Source: an uncultured Pseudomonadales bacterium
Lineage (GTDB): Bacteria > Pseudomonadota > Gammaproteobacteria > Pseudomonadales > Azotimanducaceae
Reading direction: 5' to 3'
Assembly: GCA_958296165.1 (NCBI GenBank)
Contig: OY282447.1
Span: forward strand, 4,563,154 to 4,627,153
DNA: 64,000 nt
Part shown: piece by piece, positions 27,802 to 37,001 of the stretch
Position numbering within the stretch: position 1 is the stretch's first letter
Layout: every line of letters begins with the position of its first letter
The notes under the pieces: generated by a model
The model's database searches: none
What the model saw: only the letters and a program-made list of their open reading frames with translations
Told to the model about the DNA's origin: nothing
Made by a program: the position numbers and the translations under genes

Positions 27802-28665
27802 ATGCTCGACCAGTTGAAGACCTTGCAGCCGTTCCGTGCTCTGGAACAACCAGCGCTCGCGACCGTAGAGCGCCATGCCAGTTGGCTTCGGCTACCCGCC
27901 AACCGCTCGCTCAAGCGTCGTGCGCAACCCTTTGTGCGCGAGATGTTCCTCATTGAAGGCACGGTCGCGGCACGGCGTGGCGAGGGCATCGAGAGGCTGC
28001 ACGCCGGTGCCTTGGAAGGCCAGTCGCTGAATCGCCGCATCGCGGATGCCAGCGAGATCTCCACCGTTACCTCGGTCGCCCTGATCGCCGTAGACCTCGA
28101 ACCCATCCGCTTCCTTTTGAACGGCGCGGCGGCTTCCGGCCCTGCGGTGGGCGGCATCGACGACTGGATGCACGCCCTGCTGCAAGGCCCGATCATGCGC
28201 TGGTTCGCGCCGGGCGCCTGGGCGCGAGTGTTGCGCGTGGGCAAGGTGCGCGAGGTTCGTCGCGGCCAGCGGATCGTAACCAGTGGGGAAATCTGCGCCC
28301 ACGTATTCGTCGTTGCCGACGGCGTCGCCAAGAGCGCTAGCACGCAATATCCGCCGGGCGGATTCTTCGGCGAAGAGTCCGCGTTGGGGCAACGCCCCGC
28401 AGACGAAGACGTCGTGATGGAGACCGATGGCGCCATCGTGTGCTTCGAGCGCGCGGACGTCGTGGCCATGGCAGCGGACTACGACCCGCCGCGCATGACC
28501 CCATCGCCGCGTCGCTTGGACTTGGACTTGATTCCCGCCGATCAGGAGGAGGATGCGCTCGCGACCCTAGACCCGCTGCCGCCGGTCGCAGTGCGCGCCA
28601 GCGATCCCGCCCGCAGGCTCCGTGTGTCCGCCAAGCTGATGCGCCGCGGCTTCACCGTCGTCTAG
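27802..28665 (+). CDS. Protein with degenerate tandem cyclic-nucleotide-binding-like domains
   Basis: 287 residues. Two beta-rich segments (about 15-110 and 125-225) have the cNMP-binding shape; the second has GGFFGEESALGQRPA resembling the phosphate-binding cassette, but the conserved Arg of true cAMP/cGMP binders is not clear. No DNA-binding or enzyme domain. The last 55 residues are polar. ATG 27802 has TTGGAG 7 bp upstream. A structural or sensory role is possible; ligand unknown. Confidence 0.6.
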   Translation: MLDQLKTLQPFRALEQPALATVERHASWLRLPANRSLKRRAQPFVREMFLIEGTVAARRGEGIERLHAGALEGQSLNRRIADASEISTVTSVALIAVDLEPIRFLLNGAAASGPAVGGIDDWMHALLQGPIMRWFAPGAWARVLRVGKVREVRRGQRIVTSGEICAHVFVVADGVAKSASTQYPPGGFFGEESALGQRPADEDVVMETDGAIVCFERADVVAMAADYDPPRMTPSPRRLDLDLIPADQEEDALATLDPLPPVAVRASDPARRLRVSAKLMRRGFTVV

Positions 28666-28709
28666 CAGACAGCGCGGCACCCTAGTGCCAACCGCAGCGA
28701 AGCGCACCA

Positions 28710-28751
28710 GCAGTTTGCGAAGCAAACTGCCAACGCGCCCGTCAGGGCGCG
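28710..28751. terminator. Pair of hairpins between convergent genes
   Basis: GCAGTTTGC (28710-28718) pairs with GCAAACTGC (28722-28730) over a 3-base loop, and CGCGCCC (28734-28740) with GGGCGCG (28745-28751) over 4 bases. They lie between the stops of the plus-strand gene (28665) and minus-strand gene (28754), suited to a two-way terminator, though no long T-run is present. Confidence 0.55.
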
Positions 28752-28753
28752 CA

Positions 28754-29560
28754 CTAGCGCAGTTTCCACTCCGGCGCTCGTTTCTCTGCGAAAGCGCGAG
28801 CGCCTTCCACGGCATCCTCGGACGACCACACGGATTCGATGAGCATCGCTCCCATGCGCCGCGCGTAGTCCAACGGCATCTCCAAGCCCAAGTGCGCCAG
28901 TTTGCGCGTGGCGCGTACCGCCAGCGGCGCGTTGGCGGCGATGGTTTGCGCCATCGCAACAGCGGTGTCGAGCAGATCAGGCAGCGGCACCACGCGGGTC
29001 ACCACGCCCATGCGCAGCGCCTCTTCGGCGTCAACCGGCTCGCCGGACAGCAGCAGCCACATCGCATTCGAGAGCCCCACCAAGCGCGGCAGATTGAACG
29101 AGCCGCCTGGCGGACAGAGGCCCACCTTCACTTCCGCCAACGCCATGCGGGCGTTCTCGGAACAGATGCGGATGTCGCAAGTGAGCGCCTTCTCAAGGCC
29201 GCCGCCATAGGCCGCGCCGTTGATGGCGGCGATGGTTGGCTTGCCGTGGTCGGCAGCGATGCGCTCGAAGCGCGAGATGGGGCTGGTCGTCTGCGTGGCC
29301 GGGCGCGTGCTGCCTGCCTCTTCTTGCACCGCTCCTTGCGCCGCTTCTTGCGCCGCCTCTTTGAGGTCGCGGCCGGCACAGAACGCACGGTCGCCGGCGC
29401 CGGTGTAGATGCCCACCCAGGCGTCGTCGTCTGCAACGAACTCGGCTTCGGCGGCACGCAGCTCGGCGCCGAGCTCGCGGCCCAACGCATTCATGCGCTC
29501 GGGTCGATTCAGAGTGATGATGGCGATGTGATCGCGCTTCTCATAGATGACGTAGGCCAT
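28754..29560 (-). CDS. Enoyl-CoA hydratase/isomerase family protein
   Basis: 268 residues of the crotonase fold. ITLNRPERMNALG, AFCAGRDLKE (oxyanion-hole loop) and INGAAYGGGLEKAL with the second oxyanion Gly are visible; a Glu in the ALAEVKVGLCPPGG segment is a candidate acid/base. A low-complexity Ala/Gln/Glu insertion (EAAQEAAQGAVQEE) sits after the first oxyanion loop. ATG 29560 is preferred over a longer Arg-rich reading. The exact CoA substrate is not readable. Divergent from coq7. Confidence 0.85.
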   Translation of the reverse strand: MAYVIYEKRDHIAIITLNRPERMNALGRELGAELRAAEAEFVADDDAWVGIYTGAGDRAFCAGRDLKEAAQEAAQGAVQEEAGSTRPATQTTSPISRFERIAADHGKPTIAAINGAAYGGGLEKALTCDIRICSENARMALAEVKVGLCPPGGSFNLPRLVGLSNAMWLLLSGEPVDAEEALRMGVVTRVVPLPDLLDTAVAMAQTIAANAPLAVRATRKLAHLGLEMPLDYARRMGAMLIESVWSSEDAVEGARAFAEKRAPEWKLR

Positions 29561-29695
29561 AACGCTAGGCGCTCTAAGACTAAGGAACGCATAGTGTCGC
29601 AAAGGTGGCCGATGCCGGACAATCACGCGATGTTTCATGCGCCGCGCAGTATGTCGCGGCTGTTACGCCGCCACTGAGGGCGTATAGTCGCGCCC

Positions 29696-30319
29696 ATGAG
29701 CCTAATGGATCGATGCTTGAGTGCGCTCGGCCGCAGTCTGCGCGGCATGTCTGGCGTGGCGCAGCCGCAGCGGCCGAATCCGGGCGCGGATTTCGAGGCA
29801 GACTTGAGCGAGGCGGAGCGTCAGCTCGCGGCGGAGTTGATGCGCGTCAACCACTGCGGCGAAGTGTGCGCTCAGGGCCTCTATGAAGGACAAGCGCTAA
29901 CGGCTCGCAGCGAGCACCTGCGCCAAGCGCTCGGCAAGGCGGCGCGAGAGGAGGAGGATCATCTGGCCTGGTGCCAGCAACGGCTGACCGAACTCGATGC
30001 GCGGCCGAGCATCCTGGACGGCGCGTTCTACGTCGCCTCGTTCACCCTCGGCGCGGCTACCGGCCTGCTCGGCGATCGACTGAGCCTGGGCTTCGTGGAA
30101 GCGACCGAAGATCAGGTACGTCGCCACCTAGACAGCCATCTCGAACAGCTGCCGGGCGGCGACGCCAAGAGCCGCGCCATTCTCGAAGCGATGCGCGCCG
30201 ACGAAGTGCGCCATGGCGAGGACGCAACCCGCGCTGGCGGCGCACGCTATCCGCTCGCCATCAAGACCGCGATGGGCCTGGCATCCAAAGTGATGACCGC
30301 CACCACGCTTCGGCTATAG
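29696..30319 (+). CDS. coq7: Demethoxyubiquinone hydroxylase (ubiquinone biosynthesis)
   Basis: 207-residue di-iron monooxygenase that hydroxylates 3-demethoxyubiquinol, a late step of ubiquinone synthesis at the membrane. Iron ligands are visible: Glu55 in RVNHCGEV, Glu86 and His89 in REEEDHLAW, and the C-terminal ADEVRHGEDA (Glu, His). Length is normal for bacterial Coq7. Convergent with the DapA-like gene 11 bp downstream. Confidence 0.93.
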   Translation: MSLMDRCLSALGRSLRGMSGVAQPQRPNPGADFEADLSEAERQLAAELMRVNHCGEVCAQGLYEGQALTARSEHLRQALGKAAREEEDHLAWCQQRLTELDARPSILDGAFYVASFTLGAATGLLGDRLSLGFVEATEDQVRRHLDSHLEQLPGGDAKSRAILEAMRADEVRHGEDATRAGGARYPLAIKTAMGLASKVMTATTLRL

Positions 30320-30330
30320 GGCGACGTTCG

Positions 30331-31332
30331 TCAAGACTCGCAACGCGGGCCTTCCCACGCTTCCCACCAGCGTTCGAAGCGGCGCAGTTGCCGTGTTGCA
30401 TAGCCGGCTTGGGCTGGCGTTAGCGCATCGCTCGCCAACAACGGACGCGCATACGCCTCGTCGCCGCGCAGCACCGCCAAGTGCCTGAAGAACAGCACCA
30501 AGTCGGCGCCCGTGTCGAGCTGACACAGAGGATGCATGGCGGCGGCCAGCTCCATCGCCCAGCGGCTGGCGGCAGGGTCGCCCTGCGCCGCCAACATGGA
30601 CAACCGCATCAAGGCGAGCGATTCGTCCGGCAGAACGTTGCCGATGCCGCTGATCCAGCCGTCCGCCGCGCAATTGACGATGCCGTGAACCACTTCCGTG
30701 TCCACTCCGACCAATAGCCGCAGCTGCCCATTGCGCTGCTCGCCGGCGCCGCCTGGCGCATCTGCGCCTACCGATGTGATGTGTTCGGCAGCGTAGGTGA
30801 GCGCCTGGGCGCCTCCGAACTCCTTGTAACCCACCAGGTTTGGAAACCGCTGCCGCAGTTCAAAGAAGAGCTCAGCGCGGGTCTCGAAGCCGTAGTGGGG
30901 ACTGTTGTAGATCACCGTCGGCAAGCCGCCGGCAGCGCTGAGGCCGCCGGCAGCGCTGAGAATGGCGGCAAAGTGGTCGCGCTGGGCGGCCTGCGAAGAT
31001 CCTCGCGAGAGCACTCGGGGAATCGCCATCAACCCGCCAGCCCCCGCTCGTCGGGCATGGGCAGCGTGCGCGGCGGCCTCGGCCGGGCTGGCGGCGCCAG
31101 TGCCGACCACCACTGGCAGTCCAGCGGCAACCAGCCGGGCAACTCCCTCTTGGCGCTGCCGCGCACTCAGCAGCGGCCACTCGCCCACCGAGCCGCAGTA
31201 CACCAATGCCGACATGCCGCGACCGATCAGCCAACGCGCCTTCTCCACCAAGGCATCGAAGTCCGGCTGGCCGTTGGTAGCGCAAGGGGTCAGCAACGCC
31301 GGGATGCAGCCTTGAAAGATGTCGCCCGACAT
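30331..31332 (-). CDS. Dihydrodipicolinate synthase / N-acetylneuraminate lyase family aldolase
   Basis: 333 residues, TIM-barrel class I aldolase. The Schiff-base Lys170 lies in LVGYKEFGG and the catalytic Tyr142 in VIYNSPHYG; GSVGEWP (48-54) is the usual GxxGE site. Longer than DapA (~292) and with non-DapA surrounding residues, so a specialised aldolase or hydratase-aldolase is more likely than lysine synthesis. An exact 18-bp tandem duplication repeats SAAGGL at about 126-137. ATG at 31332. Followed by the reverse-strand VOC gene upstream by 15 bp. Confidence 0.82.
   Translation of the reverse strand: MSGDIFQGCIPALLTPCATNGQPDFDALVEKARWLIGRGMSALVYCGSVGEWPLLSARQRQEGVARLVAAGLPVVVGTGAASPAEAAAHAAHARRAGAGGLMAIPRVLSRGSSQAAQRDHFAAILSAAGGLSAAGGLPTVIYNSPHYGFETRAELFFELRQRFPNLVGYKEFGGAQALTYAAEHITSVGADAPGGAGEQRNGQLRLLVGVDTEVVHGIVNCAADGWISGIGNVLPDESLALMRLSMLAAQGDPAASRWAMELAAAMHPLCQLDTGADLVLFFRHLAVLRGDEAYARPLLASDALTPAQAGYATRQLRRFERWWEAWEGPRCES
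30925..30960 (-). repeat. Perfect 18-bp in-frame tandem duplication
   Basis: 30925-30942 is repeated exactly at 30943-30960 inside the DapA-like gene, duplicating the hexapeptide SAAGGL. Being in frame it leaves the gene open, and it lies just before the catalytic Tyr strand. Confidence 0.85.
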
Positions 31333-31347
31333 ATGCGGCTCTTCCGC

Positions 31348-31743
31348 TTAACGACGCGCCAGCGGCGGGTGGTAGATGATCTGCACGGTGCCACCCTCCG
31401 GGTCCGTGAAGTAGAAGCTGCGCGCGCCATCGCGATGATTGCGCGGCGCGGCATCCACGTGTACGCCGTGCGCCGTCAGATAGGCGTACCAGCCATCTAC
31501 GTCCGCTGGATCGTCCATCAGGAAGCCGATGTGGTCCAAGCGCTGGCCATCGTCCGCCGCCGCATCGTGGACGCGGTGAATAGCCAGGTTGTCCGCACCG
31601 GAGGTGAGATAGACGTTGTCCGCATCCGGCTGCCACTCCACGCGCAGCCCCATGATGTCGCGGTAGAACGCGAACGTCTCGTCGAAGCGACGAGCGCTTA
31701 AGGCCACATGGCGCAAGCCCGCCATCGGCGGACGCGCAATCAT
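31348..31743 (-). CDS. Glyoxalase/VOC family protein
   Basis: 131 residues, a single vicinal-oxygen-chelate unit pair: GLRHVALSARRFDETFAFYR with the first metal His, DNLAIHRVH, LDHIGFLMDD with a second His, and a C-terminal FTDPEGGTVQIIYH with the Glu ligand. Likely a metal-dependent lyase, dioxygenase or isomerase; substrate unknown. Start at ATG 31743 is a choice among several (31725 also possible). Lies between the trp genes and the DapA-like gene on the same strand. Confidence 0.75.
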   Translation of the reverse strand: MIARPPMAGLRHVALSARRFDETFAFYRDIMGLRVEWQPDADNVYLTSGADNLAIHRVHDAAADDGQRLDHIGFLMDDPADVDGWYAYLTAHGVHVDAAPRNHRDGARSFYFTDPEGGTVQIIYHPPLARR

Positions 31744-31824
31744 GCCTCGACCAGCTCGCAATCGTGGCCGATGGCAACGCCAGCGCGGCCCAAGAAGCGC
31801 ACGTCGCCCTGCCAGCCGACGGCG

Positions 31825-32601
31825 CTAGCGGAACAGCCGTTGCAGCGCGCCACCGGGGTCCGGCGCGCACATGAAGGCCGTGCCGACCAAGAACGCTTCA
31901 ACGCCCGCTTGCCGCAGCCGCTGCACGTCTGCGGGCGTGCGGATGCCGCTTTCGGCCACCACTGCAATCCCGCTCGGCACGGCATCCAAGAGAGCGATTG
32001 TGGTGTCCAGGCTGGTCTCGAACGTCGCCAGGTTGCGGTTGTTGATGCCGAGCAACTTCGGCTCGAGGGCGAGCGCTCTATCGAGTTCGGCACGGTCGTG
32101 GACTTCGATCAGGGCATCGAAGCCCACCTCGCTGGCCAGCGCGGCCAAGTCCTTGAGCTGGATCGCATCCAATGCGGCGACGATGAGCAGCAGGCAGTCT
32201 GCGCCGATGGCGCGCGTCTCGTAGACCTGATAGGCGTCGACGATGAAGTCCTTGCGCAAGGTCGGCAGGCGACAGGCCGCGCGAGCGGCGCACAGATGGC
32301 GATCGTCGCCTTGGAAGAACCGCTCGTCGGTGAGCACTGAAAGGCAGGCCGCGCCGGCGCATTGGTAGGATGCCGCAATGGCCGCCGGATCGAAGTCGGC
32401 GCGGATGATTCCGGCGCTCGGCGAGGCGCGTTTGATTTCCGCGATCACCGCTGGCCGGTGCGTTTGCAGGGCGGTCAGGAACCCGCGTGCGGACGATGCG
32501 GATTCTGCGCGTCGGCGCACTTCGGCAAGCGGCGCGCGGGCGCGGCGAATGGCGATTTCGGTGCGCTTGTGGGCAGTGATGCGGGCAAGGACGTCGCTCA
32601 C
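31825..32601 (-). CDS. trpC: Indole-3-glycerol phosphate synthase
   Basis: 258 residues, monofunctional (no TrpF fusion). Catalyses ring closure to indole-3-glycerol phosphate in tryptophan synthesis. Motifs VIAEIKRASPSAGIIRADFD, LRKDFIVDAYQVYETRAIGAD, LLGINNRNLATFE and VVAESGIRTPADV carry the catalytic Lys and Glu residues. GTG start at 32601 overlaps the trpD stop (GTGA), so trpG-trpD-trpC are coupled as in Pseudomonas. Confidence 0.95.
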   Translation of the reverse strand: MSDVLARITAHKRTEIAIRRARAPLAEVRRRAESASSARGFLTALQTHRPAVIAEIKRASPSAGIIRADFDPAAIAASYQCAGAACLSVLTDERFFQGDDRHLCAARAACRLPTLRKDFIVDAYQVYETRAIGADCLLLIVAALDAIQLKDLAALASEVGFDALIEVHDRAELDRALALEPKLLGINNRNLATFETSLDTTIALLDAVPSGIAVVAESGIRTPADVQRLRQAGVEAFLVGTAFMCAPDPGGALQRLFR

Positions 32602-33623
32602 AGCTCAGCCATCATGCGCGTCAGATCGACGAACTCCGAGAACCGTTGCGCCGCTTGGCCGGTGGCGATCAGGTCCTGGGCGAGCACCACGCCGCGCACT
32701 AAGGACGTACACACATCGGCAGCGTAGATCGCGGCACCGGCGTTCAGCGCGACGATGTCCGCGGCGGCGTCGTTGCCGCCGTTGAGCGCACTCTTCAGCA
32801 ATGCCAGGCTCTCTAGCGGCGTTGCGGCATGCAAGCCGTCCACGCTGCGCTGGCGAATGCCGAAGTCGGAGGGCGCGATCTCGTAGGCGTCGATCTGGCC
32901 GGAGCGCATCTCCACAATCCGCGACGGCGCGTGGATCGAAAGCTCGTCAAGGCCGTCGCTGTGTACCACCAAGACATGGCTCGAACCGAGCACCCGCGAC
33001 ACTTCCGCCAGCGGACGTTGCCAGTCGGCGGAGAATACGCCCAACACCTGCCGCGCGGCGCCGGCCGGATTGGTGAGCGGCCCCAGCAAGTTGAACACCG
33101 TGCCGATGCCGAGCTCGCGGCGCACCGGGCCGGCGTGCCGCATCGCCTGATGGTGGCTGGGCGCGAACAGGAAGCCGACGCCGACTTCCTCGATGCAGCG
33201 GGCCACTTGCTGCGGGTTCAGTTCCAGGCTGGCGCCAGCGGCTTCAAGCACGTCCGCGCTGCCGCTCTTGCTGGAGGCGGCGCGGTTGCCGTGCTTGGCC
33301 ACCTGAGCGCCGGCAGCGGCGGCCACGAACGCAGCCGCGGTGGAAATGTTGAAGAGCTTGGCCGCGCCACTGCCGCCGGTGCCGCAGGTATCCACCAACG
33401 CCGGCATCTCGATCGGCACCTTGGTGGATGCCGCCCGCATCGCCAGCGCCGCGCCGGCGATTTCCGCCACCGTCTCGCCCTTGGCTTTAAGGGCGACGAG
33501 CACCGCGGCGATCTGCGCGGGGGTGAGCTCGCCGGCCATGATGGCGTCAAAGACCGCCTTGGCCTCGGCCTGTTGCAGATCGCGGCCGGCCACCAGTGCA
33601 GCCAAAGTCGCGGCGATTTCCAT
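32598..33623 (-). CDS. trpD: Anthranilate phosphoribosyltransferase
   Basis: 341 residues, normal length. Adds phosphoribose to anthranilate. PRPP-binding DTCGTGGSGAAKLFNISTA and KHGNRAASSKSGSADVLEA are clear. ATG 33623 overlaps the trpG stop by one base (TAATG), a classic coupling arrangement. Overlaps trpC by 4 bases. Confidence 0.95.
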   Translation of the reverse strand: MEIAATLAALVAGRDLQQAEAKAVFDAIMAGELTPAQIAAVLVALKAKGETVAEIAGAALAMRAASTKVPIEMPALVDTCGTGGSGAAKLFNISTAAAFVAAAAGAQVAKHGNRAASSKSGSADVLEAAGASLELNPQQVARCIEEVGVGFLFAPSHHQAMRHAGPVRRELGIGTVFNLLGPLTNPAGAARQVLGVFSADWQRPLAEVSRVLGSSHVLVVHSDGLDELSIHAPSRIVEMRSGQIDAYEIAPSDFGIRQRSVDGLHAATPLESLALLKSALNGGNDAAADIVALNAGAAIYAADVCTSLVRGVVLAQDLIATGQAAQRFSEFVDLTRMMAEL

Positions 33624-34198
33624 TACGCGCCCTCGAGGAAATTGCCGAGCAGCTGGTGCCCGGCTGGTGTTTTGATCGACTCTGGATGGAACTGCACGCC
33701 CTGCACCGGATGCTCGCGGTGGCGCAGTCCCATGATCTCGTCCGGCCCGCCGTCCTCGAACGCCGTCCACGCCGTGACCTCCATGCAATCCGGCACGTCG
33801 GCGACGATGAGCGAGTGGTAGCGGGTGGCGTCGAACGCCGGCGGCAGGCCGCGAAACACCCCGCGCCCGCCGTGATGAATGGCGCTGATCTTGCCATGCA
33901 TCACGTTCCGAGCCCTGTGCACGACGCCGCCGTAGGCTTGGCCTATGCTCTGATGGCCAAGGCAAATGCCGAGCATCGGCACATGCGGGCCGAAGTGCGC
34001 AACCACGTCCAAGCAAATGCCCGCCTCGTTGGGCGTACACGGCCCCGGCGAGAGGACGATCTTGTCGGGACTCAAGCGTTCAATCGCAGCCAGCGTAATC
34101 TCGTCGTTGCGATGCACTTCCACATCTGCGCCGAGCTCGCCTAGGTACTGCACCACGTTGTAGGTGAACGAATCGTAGTTGTCGATCATCAAGATCAC
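33623..34198 (-). CDS. trpG: Anthranilate synthase component II (glutamine amidotransferase)
   Basis: 191 residues. Supplies ammonia from glutamine to TrpE; may also serve PabB. N-terminus [18 protein letters not shown], nucleophile Cys in [12 protein letters not shown], and VQFHPESI with the His-Glu of the triad. GTG 34198 is chosen because it gives the family-typical N-terminus; ATG 34189 is the alternative. trpE is not in the window, as in Pseudomonas where it lies apart. Confidence 0.94.
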   Translation of the reverse strand: MILMIDNYDSFTYNVVQYLGELGADVEVHRNDEITLAAIERLSPDKIVLSPGPCTPNEAGICLDVVAHFGPHVPMLGICLGHQSIGQAYGGVVHRARNVMHGKISAIHHGGRGVFRGLPPAFDATRYHSLIVADVPDCMEVTAWTAFEDGGPDEIMGLRHREHPVQGVQFHPESIKTPAGHQLLGNFLEGA

Positions 34199-34287
34199 GG
34201 CGGCGTCCCGTTGCGTTCGTCTATCCAACCGACCCAACCGACGTGCCGCGCGCCCCAGACGACGGCGCTAGCCACGGCGGCCAGCAC

Positions 34288-35451
34288 TCAATCTGGCAAT
34301 CCGAGCACGCGCTTGGCGATGATGTTGAGCTGCACTTCGTTGCTGCCGCCGGCGATGGAACCGGCCTTGCCGGCCAGCCAGGTGCGCGTTGTTGCCAGCT
34401 CGCCGCCACCGAACGCATCGCCTTGCCAGCCGATGCCTTGCGTTCCCATCATCGACATCTGCAGCTCGGCGCGCTGCTTGCGCAGGTTGGCGCCGTAGTA
34501 CTTGAAGATCGACGTCGCCGGCCCCGGCGTTGACCCTTGCGATTCCTCCACCGTGCGGCGCTGGGTAAGGCGAAACGCTTGGCTGTCCATTCGATGTCCG
34601 GCCACAGTCTCGCGCAGCACGGGATCGCTGATGCAGCCGTTCGCCGCACCGACGTAGCGGCGCGCCAAGTCGTGCAGTTCGGCGCCTGTCTCGCGGTTCT
34701 CGCCGCTGGCCAGCATGGTGATGCCGGAGCGTTCGTGCTGCAGCAGCCGCTTGGCGACCGTCCAGCCCTTGTTGAGGCCGCCGATCAAATCCTCCTTCTG
34801 GGCGATCGCGTTGTCGAAGAACGTCTCGCAAAAGGGCGACGCGCCGGAAATCAGGCGGATGGGGCGCACCGTGACGCCGGGCTGATGCATGGTGAAGAGC
34901 ACGAAGCTGATGCCGTCGTGCTTGGGCACGTCTGGATCCGTACGCACCAGGCAGAAGATCCAATCCGCGTTGTGAGCGCCGGAAGTCCATATCTTCTGGC
35001 CGTTGACGACGAAATGATCGCCGTCGTCTTCGGCGCGAGTGCGCAAGGACGCCAAATCCGAGCCCGAGCTCGGTTCCGAGTAGCCTTGGCACCACCACAC
35101 CTCGCCGCGCGCGATGCGCGGCAGATGGCGCGCCTTTTGTTCGTCCGTGCCGTATTCCAAGAGCGTGGGGCCGATCATCGACGTGCCCATGCCGGCCACC
35201 GGCGCCCGCACGGCAAGGCCACGCATCTCTTCGAGCAAGGTGACGTATTCGTCCTTGCGCAACCCGGCGCCGCCGTATTCCTTCGGCCACGTGGGCACCG
35301 AGAAGCCGCGATCTGCGCAACGCGCGAGCCACAGGCGTTGGTCGTCCGTCATCGGCACCTTCGTGCCGCCGCCGGGCACTTCGCCATGGCCGCGGCAGCT
35401 ATCTGGGCAGTTGGCGTCCAGCCACGCACGGACTTGGGTTCGAAAAGACAT
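34288..35451 (-). CDS. Acyl-CoA dehydrogenase
   Basis: 387-residue FAD enzyme introducing the alpha-beta double bond in acyl-CoA. Signatures: WCQGYSEPSSGSDLASLRTRAE (FAD/substrate site), GQKIWTSGAHNADWIFCLVR, and a C-terminal AGGSNEVQLNIIAKRVLGLP. Start ATG 35451 (MSFRTQVRAWLD) fits the family; longer readings are Arg-rich. The IWTSGA/HNADW wording is typical of the FadE-like branched or steroid-type group rather than short-chain enzymes. Chain-length preference is not readable. Confidence 0.87.
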   Translation of the reverse strand: MSFRTQVRAWLDANCPDSCRGHGEVPGGGTKVPMTDDQRLWLARCADRGFSVPTWPKEYGGAGLRKDEYVTLLEEMRGLAVRAPVAGMGTSMIGPTLLEYGTDEQKARHLPRIARGEVWWCQGYSEPSSGSDLASLRTRAEDDGDHFVVNGQKIWTSGAHNADWIFCLVRTDPDVPKHDGISFVLFTMHQPGVTVRPIRLISGASPFCETFFDNAIAQKEDLIGGLNKGWTVAKRLLQHERSGITMLASGENRETGAELHDLARRYVGAANGCISDPVLRETVAGHRMDSQAFRLTQRRTVEESQGSTPGPATSIFKYYGANLRKQRAELQMSMMGTQGIGWQGDAFGGGELATTRTWLAGKAGSIAGGSNEVQLNIIAKRVLGLPD

Positions 35452-35561
35452 GGCACCCCCTATCGAGTCGCGACACAGGCGCATCGTACTCCAACTCGGC
35501 GCAATAATCGGTGACGGCGCACTACGCTTTCCACCGCGCCACACTCTCACGGCACTACGCT

Positions 35562-36170
35562 TCACGTCGCGTCGAAGACTTCGGACACCGCCACCGAGAA
35601 GCCAGCGAGCAGGCGCGAGTTCGCGCTCTGACCGCGGCGAAAGACGCCGTACACGCAGTATGCGTCGCCGTCGAGGGCCAGCACCGTCACAGTCTCGTCG
35701 CGCGGGTCGACAATCCAATACTCCGGCACAAGCGCCTCGGCGTAGTCGGCACGTTTTTCGTGCGTGTCCCTGCGCGGGTCGGACGGGCTGACCACTTCGA
35801 TCACCAAGTCCGCACCGTGCCAGTAGTCGTTCTGGCGGCGAGGATCCTTGGCATCGAGCAACAACAACAGATCCGGTTCACGAAACTTGCCGTCGCGGAT
35901 GCGCAGCCGCAACGGCGCGTACCGCACGACTGCGCCAGCGCCGGTCGTGAACGCCAACAGCGCCGACAGCAGGAACAGCGAGATGGTTTGATGTGAGTCC
36001 GTTGGCATGGGCAACACCTCGATCCGACCATCCGTGAACTCGAGCAGCGCACAGGCATGGTCCGTGAGCCGAAGGTACTGCGCCTGCGTCCAATAGCCTT
36101 GCAGCGGCGCCAAGCTCAGACTGGTGCCATCGCAGACCAAGCGCAACTCACCGACTGCGGCAGCTTCCAT
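35562..36170 (-). CDS. Uma2-family (DUF820) putative endonuclease
   Basis: 202 residues of the PD-(D/E)XK Uma2 family. Landmarks: ALLEFTDGRIEVLPMPTDSHQ, REPDLLLLL (Asp), LVIEVVSPSDPRRDTHEKRADYAEALVPEYWIVDP cut here into its known pieces: Glu of VIEVVSP and Lys of EKRADYAE. The family is common in accessory DNA and cyanobacteria; its physiological role is unknown. A second member is at 45202-45846. ATG at 36170. Confidence 0.82.
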   Translation of the reverse strand: MEAAAVGELRLVCDGTSLSLAPLQGYWTQAQYLRLTDHACALLEFTDGRIEVLPMPTDSHQTISLFLLSALLAFTTGAGAVVRYAPLRLRIRDGKFREPDLLLLLDAKDPRRQNDYWHGADLVIEVVSPSDPRRDTHEKRADYAEALVPEYWIVDPRDETVTVLALDGDAYCVYGVFRRGQSANSRLLAGFSVAVSEVFDAT

Positions 36171-36376
36171 CGACGTTCACTAAGCCAAGACATGCGCAAC
36201 CATCGCCCAAGGAGCGCGTGGCGTCAACACGAGGCGCGAGGATGCTCTCACTGCTTCGTTTTGCCGTGGAAGCACAGCCCGGCGTAGGGTATGGTGTGCA
36301 TGAACGCACTTGTTGGGTGCGGGAACCGCGGCGATAAACTGAACGGAACGTCACGTGGCGGTTGCGAGGGAGACCC

Positions 36377-36589
36377 ATGCGATTACTCGGCTGGCTACTG
36401 TTGATCGGCGGCGCTCTAGCGATCGCGGGCTTCGTCGGCTGGTCGCTCTTGGTAAGCCCCGACAAGCCTGTCTTTTTCACCGTGGCGTTCCTCGCGATCT
36501 ACGGCGGGCTCGCGCTCCTGCTGCTCTCCGTGCTGCGGCAGCGGCTCATCGAACGCAAGACCGACAAGTACAAAGACGTCAAGTTGTAA
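36377..36589 (+). CDS. Small two-helix membrane protein
   Basis: 70 residues: helix at 2-26 (LLGWLLLIGGALAIAGFVGWSLL), a short loop SPDKP, helix at 31-55, and a basic cytoplasmic tail (RQRLIERKTDKYKDV). ATG 36377 has GAGGGAGA just upstream. It sits 35 bp before the YbjQ-like gene on the same strand and may be cotranscribed. Family not recognised. Confidence 0.65.
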   Translation: MRLLGWLLLIGGALAIAGFVGWSLLVSPDKPVFFTVAFLAIYGGLALLLLSVLRQRLIERKTDKYKDVKL

Positions 36590-36624
36590 GAGCCGTCAGG
36601 CTGCAAGGAATCGAGGAGAACGCC

Positions 36625-36945
36625 ATGTTGGTTGCCACTACGGAGACGATCGCCGGCAAGCGCGTCGTCGCGACGCTCGGCATCGCGCGCGGCAATACGA
36701 TCCGCGCACGCCACGTCGGCAAGGACATCGTGGCCGGGCTGCGCAATCTGGTCGGCGGCGAGATCCACGAGTTCACCAAGCTGGTGTCGGAGAGCCGCGA
36801 GCAGGCCCTCGACCGGATGATCGAAGATGCGGCTCGGCTCGGCGCGGACGCCGTGGTTGGCGTACGGTTCACCACCTCGGTGCTGATGGGCGGCGCGGCT
36901 GAACTGCTCGCCGTGGGCACCGCGGTGAAGCTCGCGGACGCATAG
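36625..36945 (+). CDS. YbjQ/UPF0145 family protein
   Basis: 106 residues. TTETIAGKRVVATLGIARG, GEIHEFTKLVSESREQALDRM and ADAVVGVRFTTSVLMGGAAEL match the YbjQ heavy-metal-binding-domain family, which forms compact oligomers; physiological role uncertain. ATG 36625 follows GAGGAGA with good spacing. Full length. Confidence 0.88.
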   Translation: MLVATTETIAGKRVVATLGIARGNTIRARHVGKDIVAGLRNLVGGEIHEFTKLVSESREQALDRMIEDAARLGADAVVGVRFTTSVLMGGAAELLAVGTAVKLADA

Positions 36946-36973
36946 AGCTGCAACGAAAGCGTCTCGCCGACGG

Positions 36974-37001
36974 TTGACATCGCCACATCGGCGTATATCT
37001 T
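36974..37001 (+). promoter_or_regulatory. Candidate sigma70 promoter upstream of topA
   Basis: A perfect TTGACA (36974-36979) and TATCTT (36996-37001) are spaced by 16 bp, about 115 bp ahead of the topA start. TATATC two bases earlier is an alternative -10. Confidence 0.5.
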
